Shown: one piece after another, positions 18,208 to 25,776 of the stretch
Layout of the letters: the number at the start of each line of letters is the position of its first letter
Position numbering within the stretch: position 1 is the first letter of the stretch
Assembly (NCBI GenBank): GCA_919901745.1
Contig: CAKKPP010000003.1
Location: 211,742-275,741, forward strand
From: Chloroflexota bacterium
Lineage (GTDB): Bacteria > Chloroflexota > Limnocylindria > Limnocylindrales > CSP1-4
DNA length: 64,000 nt
Direction of reading: 5' to 3'
The notes under the pieces: generated by a model
The model's database searches: none
What the model was told of the DNA's origin: nothing
Seen by the model: only the letters and a program-made list of their open reading frames with translations
Program-made: the position numbers and the translations under genes

Positions 18208-19121
18208 GCACCGACAGCACCAACGGCACCGGCCCCGCCGGCCACGCCTCGGACAACGACCTCGTCATCCGCGGCCTGCGCGTCGCCCCCGTCGCCAACC
18301 GCGAGACCGAGATCCTCCAGGGGATCGATCTGACCGTCCGCCAGGGCGAGGTTCACGCGATCATGGGCCCGAACGGGTCGGGCAAGACGACGCTCGCCTA
18401 CGCGCTCCTCGGCCATCCGGCCTACGTGGTCACCGGAGGCGAGGTCCACTGGCAGGGTCGCGACATCCTCGCCCTGTCCCCGGACAAGCGTGCGCGCCTC
18501 GGGCTGTTCCTCGCGTTCCAGTACCCCACCGCGATCCCCGGCCTGTCGGTCGCCAGCTTCATCCGGAGCGCGCTCAACGCGAAGCTCCAGGGCATCGACA
18601 AGAACGACGACGTCGACCCGACCGACCCCATGAAGGGCGGCATCTCGATGCGCGACTTCCGCAACAAGATGCGCGAGAAGATGGCGATGCTGAAGATGGA
18701 CGAGAGCTTCGCCGTTCGCTACGTGAACGACGGCTTCTCGGGCGGGGAGAAGAAGCGCCTCGAGATGCTCCAGATGGCCGTCATCGAGCCGCAGATGGCG
18801 ATCCTCGACGAGACCGACTCGGGGCTCGACATCGATGCCCTGCGGATCGTCGCCGAGGGCGTCAACGCGATGCTCAACCCGAACCTCGGCGTCCTGCTGA
18901 TCACGCACTACCAGCGCCTGCTCAACTACATCACGCCCGATCATGTGCATGTCCTGGCCCAGGGCCGGATCGTCAAGAGCGGCGGCAAGGACCTCGCGCT
19001 GCGCCTGGAAGAGGAGGGCTACGGCCCGATCCTTCGTGAGGCCGGCCTCGAGATCAATGTTTCCGACGAGGCCCTCCTGGTGCCCCAGGCGCCCGGCGAG
19101 GATCTGCAGGCGGTGCACTGA
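18204..19121 (+). CDS. sufC: Fe-S cluster assembly ATPase SufC
   Basis: Soluble ABC ATPase of the SufBCD scaffold complex, 305 residues. It shows Walker A GPNGSGKTT, the SufC-type Q-loop LFLAFQYPTAIPGLS, signature GFSGGEKKRLEMLQM, Walker B MAILDETDSGLD and the H-loop ITHYQRLLNYI, all typical of SufC. It is longer than usual (about 250) through an N-terminal extension and an insert near 110-130. It needs SufB and SufD to work; neither lies in this window. The GTG start overlaps the Rrf2 gene. Confidence 0.93.
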   Translation: MSTDSTNGTGPAGHASDNDLVIRGLRVAPVANRETEILQGIDLTVRQGEVHAIMGPNGSGKTTLAYALLGHPAYVVTGGEVHWQGRDILALSPDKRARLGLFLAFQYPTAIPGLSVASFIRSALNAKLQGIDKNDDVDPTDPMKGGISMRDFRNKMREKMAMLKMDESFAVRYVNDGFSGGEKKRLEMLQMAVIEPQMAILDETDSGLDIDALRIVAEGVNAMLNPNLGVLLITHYQRLLNYITPDHVHVLAQGRIVKSGGKDLALRLEEEGYGPILREAGLEINVSDEALLVPQAPGEDLQAVH

Positions 19122-19123
19122 CC

Positions 19124-20449
19124 GTGGCGATCGCGTCCGACCGACCGCCGACCGACGGGGCGGCTCAGGCTGCTGCCGGGACCCCGGCCGCCCCAGCCTC
19201 GCCGTCTTCGACCGTCGACCGCGGGCCGCTCGACGCGCATGCACTCCGCGCGGAGTTCCCGATCCTCGGCACGACCGCTCACGGCAAGCCGCTCGTCTAT
19301 CTCGATTCCGCGGCCACCAGCCAGAAGCCGCTCGCCGTGATCGAGGCGATGGACACCTACTACCGCGAGTACAACGCGAACGTCCATCGCGGGATCTACC
19401 AGATCGGCGAGCGAGCCACGGCCGGCTATGAAGCCGCGCGGGCAAGCGTCGCCCGGTTCATCAACGCCCCGTCGCCGCGCGAGATCGTCTTCACGCGCAA
19501 CGCGACCGAGGCGATCAACCTCGTCGCGGCGAGCTGGGGTCGCAAGAACATCGGCCGCGGCGACGCGATCATCCTCACCGAGATGGAGCACCACGCGAAC
19601 CTCGTCCCGTGGCAGATCCTCGTCCAGGAGAGGGACGCCGACCTCGAGTTCATCCCGATCACCGACGACGGGATCCTCCGGCTCGACGTGTTCGAGGTGC
19701 TCCTCCGCCTGAAACCGAAGCTCGTCGCGTTCACCCACGTCAGCAACACCCTCGGCACGATCAACCCGGTCGCCGAGATGACCGCGCTGGCCCACGCGGC
19801 GGGAGCGCTCGTGCTCGTCGACGGTGCCCAGGCCGTGCCCCACGTGCCCGTCGACGTCGCGGCGATTGGTGCCGACTTCTACGTCTTCAGCGGCCACAAG
19901 ATGCTCGGGCCCACCGGCTCCGGCGCCCTGTGGGGTCGCCGCGAGCTGCTCGACGCGATGCCCCCGTACATGGCCGGCGGCGAGATGATCCGCGAGGTCC
20001 ACCTCCGCCGGAGCGAGTTCAACGAGGTCCCCTGGAAGTTCGAGGCGGGGACGCCGGACATCGCGGCGGCGATCGGCTTTGGAGCGGCGGCCGAGTACCT
20101 CATGGCCCTCGGCATGGGCCGCGTCCAGGCCCACGAACACGAGCTCATCGTCTACGCCATGGACGCCCTCCGGCGCGAGTTCCCGAACCTGGACCTGTAC
20201 GGCCCACCGGCCGACGCCCGTGGCGGGGTCATCCCGTTCAACGTCCCGGGCGTCCACCCCCACGACGTGGCCCAGGTCCTCGATCGCTCCGGCGTCGCCG
20301 TCCGCGCCGGCCACCACTGCACGATGCCGCTCCACGAGCGGCTCGACCTCGTGGCCACCGCCCGGGCCAGCTTCAACGTCTACTCGACCCGCGAGGACGT
20401 GGACCAGCTCATCGTCGGCCTGCGCGAGGTGTACCGACTCTTCGCGTAG
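19124..20449 (+). CDS. sufS: Cysteine desulfurase SufS
   Basis: PLP enzyme that takes sulfur from cysteine and gives it to SufU for Fe-S assembly; 441 residues. It has the group II pattern YLDSAATSQKP, NVHRGIYQIGERAT, PLP Lys259 in FSGHKMLGPTG and the catalytic Cys399 in RAGHHCTMPLHE, the short loop of SufS rather than IscS. The first 35 residues are an Ala/Pro-rich extension. GTG start two bases after sufC. Its usual partner sufU lies 2.5 kb downstream behind unrelated genes. It may also feed sulfur to the rhodanese-E1 proteins nearby. Confidence 0.94.
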   Translation: MAIASDRPPTDGAAQAAAGTPAAPASPSSTVDRGPLDAHALRAEFPILGTTAHGKPLVYLDSAATSQKPLAVIEAMDTYYREYNANVHRGIYQIGERATAGYEAARASVARFINAPSPREIVFTRNATEAINLVAASWGRKNIGRGDAIILTEMEHHANLVPWQILVQERDADLEFIPITDDGILRLDVFEVLLRLKPKLVAFTHVSNTLGTINPVAEMTALAHAAGALVLVDGAQAVPHVPVDVAAIGADFYVFSGHKMLGPTGSGALWGRRELLDAMPPYMAGGEMIREVHLRRSEFNEVPWKFEAGTPDIAAAIGFGAAAEYLMALGMGRVQAHEHELIVYAMDALRREFPNLDLYGPPADARGGVIPFNVPGVHPHDVAQVLDRSGVAVRAGHHCTMPLHERLDLVATARASFNVYSTREDVDQLIVGLREVYRLFA

Positions 20450-20506
20450 GCAGGAGGGCCGAACCGGGCGACGCGTCCCGGTGGTAGTCACTGATGCGGT
20501 AGAGTT

Positions 20507-20536
20507 GCATTACACAATGCGTGAAAGTGGTATTCT
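20507..20536 (+). promoter_or_regulatory. Promoter with short palindrome before the DUF4143 ATPase
   Basis: GCATT-ACAC-AATGC (20507-20520) is a perfect inverted repeat, followed by a -10-like TATTCT (20531-20536). Six bases separate the -10 from the ATG, so the message is probably leaderless. The repeat overlaps the -35 region and could bind a regulator. Confidence 0.5.
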
Positions 20537-20542
20537 CGCACC

Positions 20543-21775
20543 ATGGATGCCTATCGCCCCAGGCTGGTCGATCGCCTGATCGACACGCTGCTGACGGAAC
20601 TGCCGGCGATCTTCCTCACGGGTCCGCGCGCCACCGGCAAGACGACCACGGCCGCTCGCCGCGCCCGCACCGTCGTTCGCCTCGACCGCGAGGCCGATGC
20701 CGTCGCATTCCGAGCCGACCCCGATGCCGCGATGCGGGGCCTGCCTGAGCCGCTCCTGCTCGATGAATGGCAGCTGGTCCCAGGAGTGCTTGGAGCGGTC
20801 AAGCGCGCCGTCGATGCCGAGTCCCGGCCGGGGCGGTTTCTCATCACCGGGTCCGTGCGCGGCGACATGGATGGTGATCTCTGGCCGGGGACCGGACGAC
20901 TCACGCGGGTACCCCTGTTCGGCATGACCGTCCGCGAGCAGGCGGGCAACGGTCCTGGGTCAACCTTCCTCGACCGGGTCGCGGCAGCGGCCGACCTTGT
21001 CCCTGCGACAGATACACCGGACCTCCGCGGCTACGTGGAACTGGCCCTCCGCGGGGGCTTTCCGGAGCCCGCCCTGCGATTGGGCGAAAACGCACGGCGC
21101 CATTGGCTCGAGAGCTACATCGATCACCTGCTCACCCGTGACGCCGAGCAGCTTGACGGCGGCCGGGATCCTGCTCGACTGCGCCGATACCTCGAGGCCT
21201 ACGCGCTCAATACGGCGGGGATCGTCGACGAAGGGACACTGTTCGAGGCGGCCGGAATCAACCGCAGGACGGCCCAGGCGTACGAGCGCCTGTTGACGAA
21301 TCTCCTGGTGGTCGAAGCGCTGCCGGCGTGGACCTCGAACCGGCTGAAGCGCCTCGTCCTCAGGCCCAAGCGCCATCTTGTCGATCCGTCGCTCGCCGGT
21401 GCCATCCTCGGTCTCGACACCAATCTCGTGTTCCGCAGCGGCGACCTCCTGGGCCGGCTGCTCGACTCATTCGTTGTCGCGCAGATCCGCGCGGAGATCG
21501 CCGTCTCGGCCGTTCGGCCTCGGCTGTATCACGCTCGCCAGCAACAGGGCAGGCTCGAGATCGACATGATCGCCGAGCTCGCCGGGGGCCGCCTGATCGC
21601 GATCGAGGTGAAGGCCGACGCCGCCCCATCGTTCGATGCCGCGCGCCACCTCGCGACATTGCGCGATCTGCACACCGACACGTTCGTGGCAGGCATCGTG
21701 CTCCATACCGGTCCGCGGACCTACGGTCTCGGCGACCGCCTCATCGCGGCGCCGATCTCGACGCTCTGGGGGTGA
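20543..21775 (+). CDS. AAA-type ATPase with DUF4143 (COG1373 family)
   Basis: A 410-residue protein. The N-terminal P-loop domain has GPRATGKTTT (about 27-36) and Walker B-like LLLDEWQLVP, then LITGS as sensor. The C-terminal DUF4143 part has the PD-(D/E)xK-like pattern EIDMIAELAGGRLIAIEVKA. Such genes are common, often mobile or defence-linked, and their function is poorly known; they sometimes behave like toxin-antitoxin or nucleic-acid processing ATPases. It interrupts the expected sufS-sufU order, has its own leaderless promoter, and nothing suggests it takes part in Fe-S assembly. Confidence 0.85.
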   Translation: MDAYRPRLVDRLIDTLLTELPAIFLTGPRATGKTTTAARRARTVVRLDREADAVAFRADPDAAMRGLPEPLLLDEWQLVPGVLGAVKRAVDAESRPGRFLITGSVRGDMDGDLWPGTGRLTRVPLFGMTVREQAGNGPGSTFLDRVAAAADLVPATDTPDLRGYVELALRGGFPEPALRLGENARRHWLESYIDHLLTRDAEQLDGGRDPARLRRYLEAYALNTAGIVDEGTLFEAAGINRRTAQAYERLLTNLLVVEALPAWTSNRLKRLVLRPKRHLVDPSLAGAILGLDTNLVFRSGDLLGRLLDSFVVAQIRAEIAVSAVRPRLYHARQQQGRLEIDMIAELAGGRLIAIEVKADAAPSFDAARHLATLRDLHTDTFVAGIVLHTGPRTYGLGDRLIAAPISTLWG

Positions 21776-21945
21776 ACGCCACGCGCGGGCCACTCGGGCT
21801 CTGAGCCCACCGAGGCCACCCCGAGGTGCTGATCCGGTCGGGATCGTCCTCAGAGAGCCGCTTGGTGGAAGAGTGCTGCTCGACGGCGGTCAGTTCCCGC
21901 CACGCGCGGTGGATCCGTAGCCGGGGGATCGGCCAGGCGGCCGCC

Positions 21946-22278
21946 TTACCTGTCGCGCCGGGACGCGATGGCGAAGCCCATGAAGTAGCGCTCGAGCGTT
22001 TTGGCCGTCGAGCCGTACTCGTTGTCGCCCACCAGGAAGTCGCACACGACCTCGCGCGTGCGGGCGATCTCGCGGAGGCGTGGGCCCGCCCAGCGGGGAT
22101 CGGCCATCGTCAGATCGAGGAGCTCGAGCGCGCGATCCAGTGCCGCGTCGAAGCGCGCCGGGTTGCCAGTGGCCTTGGCGCGGATAGCGCGTCCGACATC
22201 GGCGCCAGCGTTCGCAAGTTGTTCCGCGAGCGTCATCGTGTGCCATCGGCCGCTGGCGAGGTCGGTGTGGAGGGTCAT
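21946..22278 (-). CDS. Hypothetical protein paired with DUF5674
   Basis: A 110-residue protein of unknown function with helical character: AEQLANAGADVGRAIRAKA, FDAALDRALELLDLTMADPRW and REVVCDFLVGDNEYGS. Its start overlaps the DUF5674 gene stop as ATGA, so the two are cotranscribed and probably work together. Similar pairs are common in bacterial and archaeal genomes as small two-gene modules. About 170 bases between its end and the DUF4143 gene show nothing clear. Confidence 0.68.
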   Translation of the reverse strand: MTLHTDLASGRWHTMTLAEQLANAGADVGRAIRAKATGNPARFDAALDRALELLDLTMADPRWAGPRLREIARTREVVCDFLVGDNEYGSTAKTLERYFMGFAIASRRDR

Positions 22279-22619
22279 CGTGCGACCAAGCGGTTGACGA
22301 TCGCCGCGATCCGCGCACGCACATCCGGATCTTCAACCGATCGCGTTCGATTGCCCTGGCTCGGGCGGATGTTGATCACCGAGTCGAACTCGATGAACTC
22401 GGGCGTCCCGAAGTCCTTGGGGTAGAGGTTGATTCCCCACAGGTCGCCCTGCCGCGAGCCCTCGCTCAGGAGCAGTGCCTCCTCGTCGGCATGCATCTCG
22501 GCGTCGATCGCCATGATGCCCTGCTCGACATCGACGACCGCCTTCACGAGGTTCCCGAACATGCGCTGGGACATCTCGTCGAGGGTCGCAGTGAGGATCG
22601 GCTCTCGAATGACGTGCAC
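22275..22619 (-). CDS. DUF5674 family protein
   Basis: A small protein of about 114 residues. It carries the family core VKAVVDVEQGIMAIDAEMHADEEALLL, then RQGDLWGINLYP, IEFDSVINIRPSQGNR and a C-terminal helix. Function is unknown; the conserved acidic and polar positions hint at an enzyme or binding module. The GTG at 22619 (VHVIREP) was preferred, as the family starts there and AGGAGA lies 12 bases upstream; the track's start at 22655 overlaps the divergent antitoxin promoter. It forms a two-gene unit with the next ORF. Confidence 0.75.
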   Translation of the reverse strand: MHVIREPILTATLDEMSQRMFGNLVKAVVDVEQGIMAIDAEMHADEEALLLSEGSRQGDLWGINLYPKDFGTPEFIEFDSVINIRPSQGNRTRSVEDPDVRARIAAIVNRLVAR

Positions 22620-22660
22620 GACTGGGTGCCATCTCCTGGGGAGGACTAGCATCACACATC

Positions 22661-22900
22661 ATGCCGCGAACGACGCTCGACCTCGATCCCGCGGTTCTGC
22701 GCGATTTGCGGCGTCTTGGTGCCCGGGAAGGCAAGAGCGTGGGCCAGGTCGCTTCCGAGCTGCTGGCGCATGCCATCGCAGAGCGGGTCGCGCCGCCGCT
22801 GTCCGAGTTCAACTGGACGAGCGCGGATCTCGGTGTGCCTCTGATCGACCTCCAGGACGCCGAGGCGGTCCATAATCCCGACGGATGCACTCGGGATTGA
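22661..22900 (+). CDS. Orphan VapB-like antitoxin with truncated C-terminus
   Basis: A 79-residue ribbon-helix-helix-type antitoxin. It starts MPRTTLDLDPAVLRDLRRLG, then REGKSVGQVASELLAHAIAE, the usual dimer/DNA-binding part. The linker FNWTSADLGVPLIDLQDAEAV is the conserved toxin-binding region of these antitoxins. After it the frame runs into the palindromic operator of sufU, giving HNPDGCTRD and a stop, so the natural C-terminus seems lost. No VapC (PIN) toxin follows. It is probably a remnant, though its DNA-binding part could still work. TAGCAT eight bases before the ATG is a likely -10. Confidence 0.72.
   Translation: MPRTTLDLDPAVLRDLRRLGAREGKSVGQVASELLAHAIAERVAPPLSEFNWTSADLGVPLIDLQDAEAVHNPDGCTRD
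22871..22898 (+). promoter_or_regulatory. sufU promoter -10 and 25-bp palindromic operator (copy 2)
   Basis: AATCCCGA-N9-TCGGGATT (22874-22898) repeats the operator found before the Rrf2 gene. A -10-like CATAAT (22871-22876) overlaps its left arm. The site lies in the last codons of the antitoxin ORF and 26 bases before the sufU ATG, so sufU is probably under the same Rrf2 control as sufCS. Confidence 0.7.
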
Positions 22901-22923
22901 GGGGAGGTACACTCGGCGGCGAG

Positions 22924-23322
22924 ATGGACGATCTGTACCGGGACTACATCCTCGAGCACTACCGGCGGCCGCACAACTTCGGGCCGCTGCAGGCCCCGAC
23001 GGTCAGCCGCGAGGGCGCCAATCCGCTGTGCGGCGACCGGATCACCATCGAGCTCGGGATCCGCAACGGGGTCGTCGACCAGGTCGGGTTCACCGGCCGC
23101 GGTTGCGCGATCAGCCAGGCGTCCGCGTCGCTCCTGACGGACGAGATCAAGGGCAAGACCGTGGAGCAAGTTGTGGCTTTCCGCGCCGACGACCTGCTGG
23201 ATCTCCTCGGCATCGAGATCAGCCCGGCCCGCCTGAAGTGCGCGATGCTCTCGCTCGAGACGGTCGGAGGGGCGCTGGGCGACCTCGATCCAAAGCCGAC
23301 CCCCGCGGCGAACGCCTCATGA
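22924..23322 (+). CDS. sufU: Fe-S assembly sulfur-transfer protein SufU
   Basis: Zinc-containing sulfur acceptor of SufS, 132 residues. It begins MDDLYRDYILEHYRRPHN, the usual SufU/IscU start. The zinc ligands of SufU are visible: C36 and D38 in ANPLCGD, C61 in GRGCAIS and C106 in RLKCAML. The GRGC...SQASAS region with the extra insert marks SufU rather than scaffold IscU. It has its own copy of the palindromic operator and is separated from sufS by about 2.5 kb. The next gene starts 158 bases downstream; the gap holds nothing recognised. Confidence 0.92.
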   Translation: MDDLYRDYILEHYRRPHNFGPLQAPTVSREGANPLCGDRITIELGIRNGVVDQVGFTGRGCAISQASASLLTDEIKGKTVEQVVAFRADDLLDLLGIEISPARLKCAMLSLETVGGALGDLDPKPTPAANAS

Positions 23323-23480
23323 CGCTCGCCGCACTCAGCCACGAAACCCAGGGTCGCTGCAGGTGTCGGCGGCCGGCCTGACGCCGGCGAGCCAACCTGA
23401 CCCTCGCGCCCACGGGCGCGACTCGCCCTGCCGAGCAAGCCACCGGCAGCCCGTCGACGATCGGAGCTACCCAGACCCAG

Positions 23481-24707
23481 ATGCCCAAGTCCTACAGCGA
23501 CCTCCTCCGCGAGGCCCGCGCCGCCGTCCCGGAGATCGCGCCGCGCGAAGCCAACGACCGCCGCGCGGCCGGAACCCTGACGATCATCGACGTCCGCGAA
23601 GTCGAGGAGTGGGAGCAGGGCTTCGTGCCCGATGCCCTGCACATCGGCCGCGGCTACCTCGAGATGAACATCGAGGCGTTCATCCCAGAACGCGATCGTC
23701 CCATGGCGCTCTACTGCTCCAGCGAGATCCGCTCATATTTCGCGGCACGCGATCTGAAGGCGATGGGCTACCAGGATGTTTCCGTCATCAGCGGCGGATT
23801 CAACGCGTGGAAGTCGGCCGGGCTCCCGTGGTCGATGCCCGTCGCCCTGACCAGCGAGCAGAAGATCCGCTATTCCCGCCACCTGCTGATGCCCGAGGTG
23901 GGCGCCGAGGGCCAGGCCAAGCTGCTCGGCTCGAAGGTGCTGCTCATCGGGGCCGGCGGGTTGGGCTCATCGGCGGCGCTCTATCTCGCGGCCGCCGGGG
24001 TGGGCACCATCGGGATCATCGACTTCGACGTGGTCGATCTGTCCAACCTGCAGCGCCAGGTCATCCACGCCAACGACCGGATCGGCGAGCGCAAGACCGA
24101 GTCGGCCAGGCGCACGATCAACGCCCTGAACCCCGACGTGAACGTGCTGCTCCACGACGAGATGCTCATCGCCGCGAACGTCGAGCGGGTCATCGCCGGC
24201 TACGACGTGATCGTCGATGGCACCGACACGTTCGAGACCCGCTACCTGCTCAACGATGCCGCGATCGCCCTGCGCATCCCGGTGGTCCACGCCAGTGTCT
24301 TCCGGTTCGAGGGCCAGCTGACCGCGTTCGTGCCCTACGAGGGTCCCTGCTATCGCTGCCTCTATCCCACCCCGCCACCACCGGAGATGGCCCCCGGCTG
24401 CTCCGTCGCCGGCGTCCTCGGGGTGGTCCCCGGGATCATGGGTCTGCTCCAGGCCAACGAGGCGATCAAGCTCCTCCTCGGGATCGGTGACAGCCTCGCC
24501 GGGCGACTCGTCCTGTTCGATGCCCTCGATGCCTCGTTCACCGAGCTCCGCCTGCGCCGCGATCCCGACTGCCCGGTCTGCTCCGATGCCGCCGTCGCGG
24601 CCCGCGCAGCCGGCACCCCGCTGGCCGTCCCCGCGTTCGGTGCCGATGCGCCGTTCGTCCTCGGCGGCGGTCTCGGGGCCGGAGCCGTGGCGGGGGGCGG
24701 CGCATGA
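23481..24707 (+). CDS. Rhodanese-E1 sulfur-carrier activating enzyme (MoeB/MoeZ-like), copy 1
   Basis: A 408-residue enzyme with a rhodanese domain first (1-118, active-site Cys79 in LYCSSEIRS) and a ThiF/MoeB-type E1 domain second. The E1 has the nucleotide loop GAGGLGSSAALYLAAAGVG, the R-finger DLSNLQRQ, zinc pairs CYRC and CPVC, and the conserved Cys in PGCSVAGVLGV. Classic MoeZ/MOCS3 has the order reversed (E1 then rhodanese). It would adenylate the carrier's C-terminal Gly and pass on sulfur. From Met119 to the end it is identical to copy 2. The stop overlaps the carrier gene as ATGA. Tail is Gly/Ala-rich. Confidence 0.88.
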   Translation: MPKSYSDLLREARAAVPEIAPREANDRRAAGTLTIIDVREVEEWEQGFVPDALHIGRGYLEMNIEAFIPERDRPMALYCSSEIRSYFAARDLKAMGYQDVSVISGGFNAWKSAGLPWSMPVALTSEQKIRYSRHLLMPEVGAEGQAKLLGSKVLLIGAGGLGSSAALYLAAAGVGTIGIIDFDVVDLSNLQRQVIHANDRIGERKTESARRTINALNPDVNVLLHDEMLIAANVERVIAGYDVIVDGTDTFETRYLLNDAAIALRIPVVHASVFRFEGQLTAFVPYEGPCYRCLYPTPPPPEMAPGCSVAGVLGVVPGIMGLLQANEAIKLLLGIGDSLAGRLVLFDALDASFTELRLRRDPDCPVCSDAAVAARAAGTPLAVPAFGADAPFVLGGGLGAGAVAGGGA

Positions 24708-24709
24708 GC
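23833..24709 (+). repeat. 877-bp direct repeat with no mismatch found, copy 1 (E1 domain)
   Basis: This stretch matches 26772-27648 base for base in every line I compared (offset 2939). It starts at the junction of rhodanese and E1 domains and ends at the ATGAGC start of the next gene. This points to very recent duplication or ongoing gene conversion. Confidence 0.93.
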
Positions 24710-25009
24710 CGCGTCTGGATTCCCCATGTCCTGCGTGCCGCGGCCGGCGGGATCAAGCAGCTCGAGCTCGAGGGGGAGACGGTCGGTGAGCTCGTCCGGG
24801 CCCTCGCCGACGCCCACCCGTCGGTCGGTGCCCAGCTCTTCACCGAAGCGGGCGAGCTGAACCGCTTCGTCAATGTGTACGTCAACGGACAGGACGTCCG
24901 CTATCTCGATGGGCTTGACACCCCGGTAAGCGCCCACGACGAGGTCCGCCTGTTGCCGGCGATGGCCGGAGGCCGCGACGAAGGCATGCGGGACCGCGAT
25001 GTGCGATAG
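24704..25009 (+). CDS. cysO: CysO/MoaD/ThiS-family sulfur-carrier protein with C-terminal extension
   Basis: Ubiquitin-like carrier of 101 residues. The fold pattern is clear: a short first strand with VWIPHVLR, VGELVRALADAHPSVGAQLF, FVNVYVNGQDVRYLDGLDTPV and VRLLPAMAGG. The wording around VNVYVNGQDVR and LLPAMAGG resembles mycobacterial CysO. Carriers must end in Gly-Gly to be activated, but here 11 more residues (RDEGMRDRDVR) follow Gly90. A protease would have to remove them, and a JAMM protease is encoded 4 kb downstream in the same cluster. Its start overlaps the E1 gene. The 182 bases after it hold no gene. Confidence 0.87.
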   Translation: MSRVWIPHVLRAAAGGIKQLELEGETVGELVRALADAHPSVGAQLFTEAGELNRFVNVYVNGQDVRYLDGLDTPVSAHDEVRLLPAMAGGRDEGMRDRDVR

Positions 25010-25191
25010 TCCCGTCGTGTTGGATGTCATCGAGTTGGGCAGTTGCGTGTGTACGGGGCGGGTCCCGGACGGGTTCTGCGCGCGTACCCCACTGCGGCGG
25101 GGTGCCTCGAAGGCGTAGGACCAAGCCACGAATCGGGCCCGCCATCGCCGCCGTCGACCACACGTCCCAGTCGCTCGACGGAGATCCTTCG

Positions 25192-25698
25192 ATGACCATT
25201 CAATCGCACACCACCGAGTACGCTCGCGCGCTCGCGGAGAACGAGCGCTACGCCGCCCAGATCGATCGTTCGGTCCTTCCGCTCCCACCCGGTCGCAAGC
25301 TCGCGGTGCTCGCATGCATGGACGCGCGACTCACCGTCGAGGACGTCCTCGGCCTGCGCACCGGCGATGCCCACATCATCCGGAACGCCGGAGGGCTTGC
25401 CACCGACGACGCCATCCGCTCGCTCGTGATCAGCCAGCAACTTCTCGGGACCGAGGAGATCATCGTGATCGAGCACACCGGCTGCGGCATGCTGACGTTC
25501 CATGACGACGCGGTGCACAGTGACCTCGTGGAGCGCACCGGCCAGGATGTCGACCTCGCCTTCCACGCCTTCCCCGACCTCGAGGAGAACCTGCGCCTCC
25601 AGCTCGATCGGATTCGCTCGCACCCGTGGATCAAGGACGTGCCCACGCACGGTTTGATCTACGAGGTCGAGACCGGCAGATTGCGCGAGGTCTTGTGA
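25192..25698 (+). CDS. Beta-class carbonic anhydrase
   Basis: Zinc enzyme interconverting CO2 and bicarbonate, 168 residues. The zinc and catalytic residues are in ACMDARL (Cys, Asp, Arg) and EHTGCGM (His, Cys), with RNAGG between. Length and wording resemble the short mycobacterial type (Rv1284-like), which as I recall also sits beside sulfur-assimilation genes (cysDN). ATG at 25192 was chosen for the Shine-Dalgarno GGAGATCC; the track's upstream part looks non-coding. It lies between the sulfur carrier and the peroxiredoxin, so it may be cotranscribed with the cysteine pathway. Confidence 0.9.
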   Translation: MTIQSHTTEYARALAENERYAAQIDRSVLPLPPGRKLAVLACMDARLTVEDVLGLRTGDAHIIRNAGGLATDDAIRSLVISQQLLGTEEIIVIEHTGCGMLTFHDDAVHSDLVERTGQDVDLAFHAFPDLEENLRLQLDRIRSHPWIKDVPTHGLIYEVETGRLREVL

Positions 25699-25776
25699 GC
25701 GCCTCGACCGATTCCCTTCACGGACGAGAACATGACGAACCAACGATCATTCACTGCACGACACGGGAGGCCTGAC

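Noticed and set aside
17946-20491. Long minus-strand ORFs (499 and 490 residues) over sufC and sufS
   Set aside because: They mirror the codon pattern of sufC/sufS and carry no family features.
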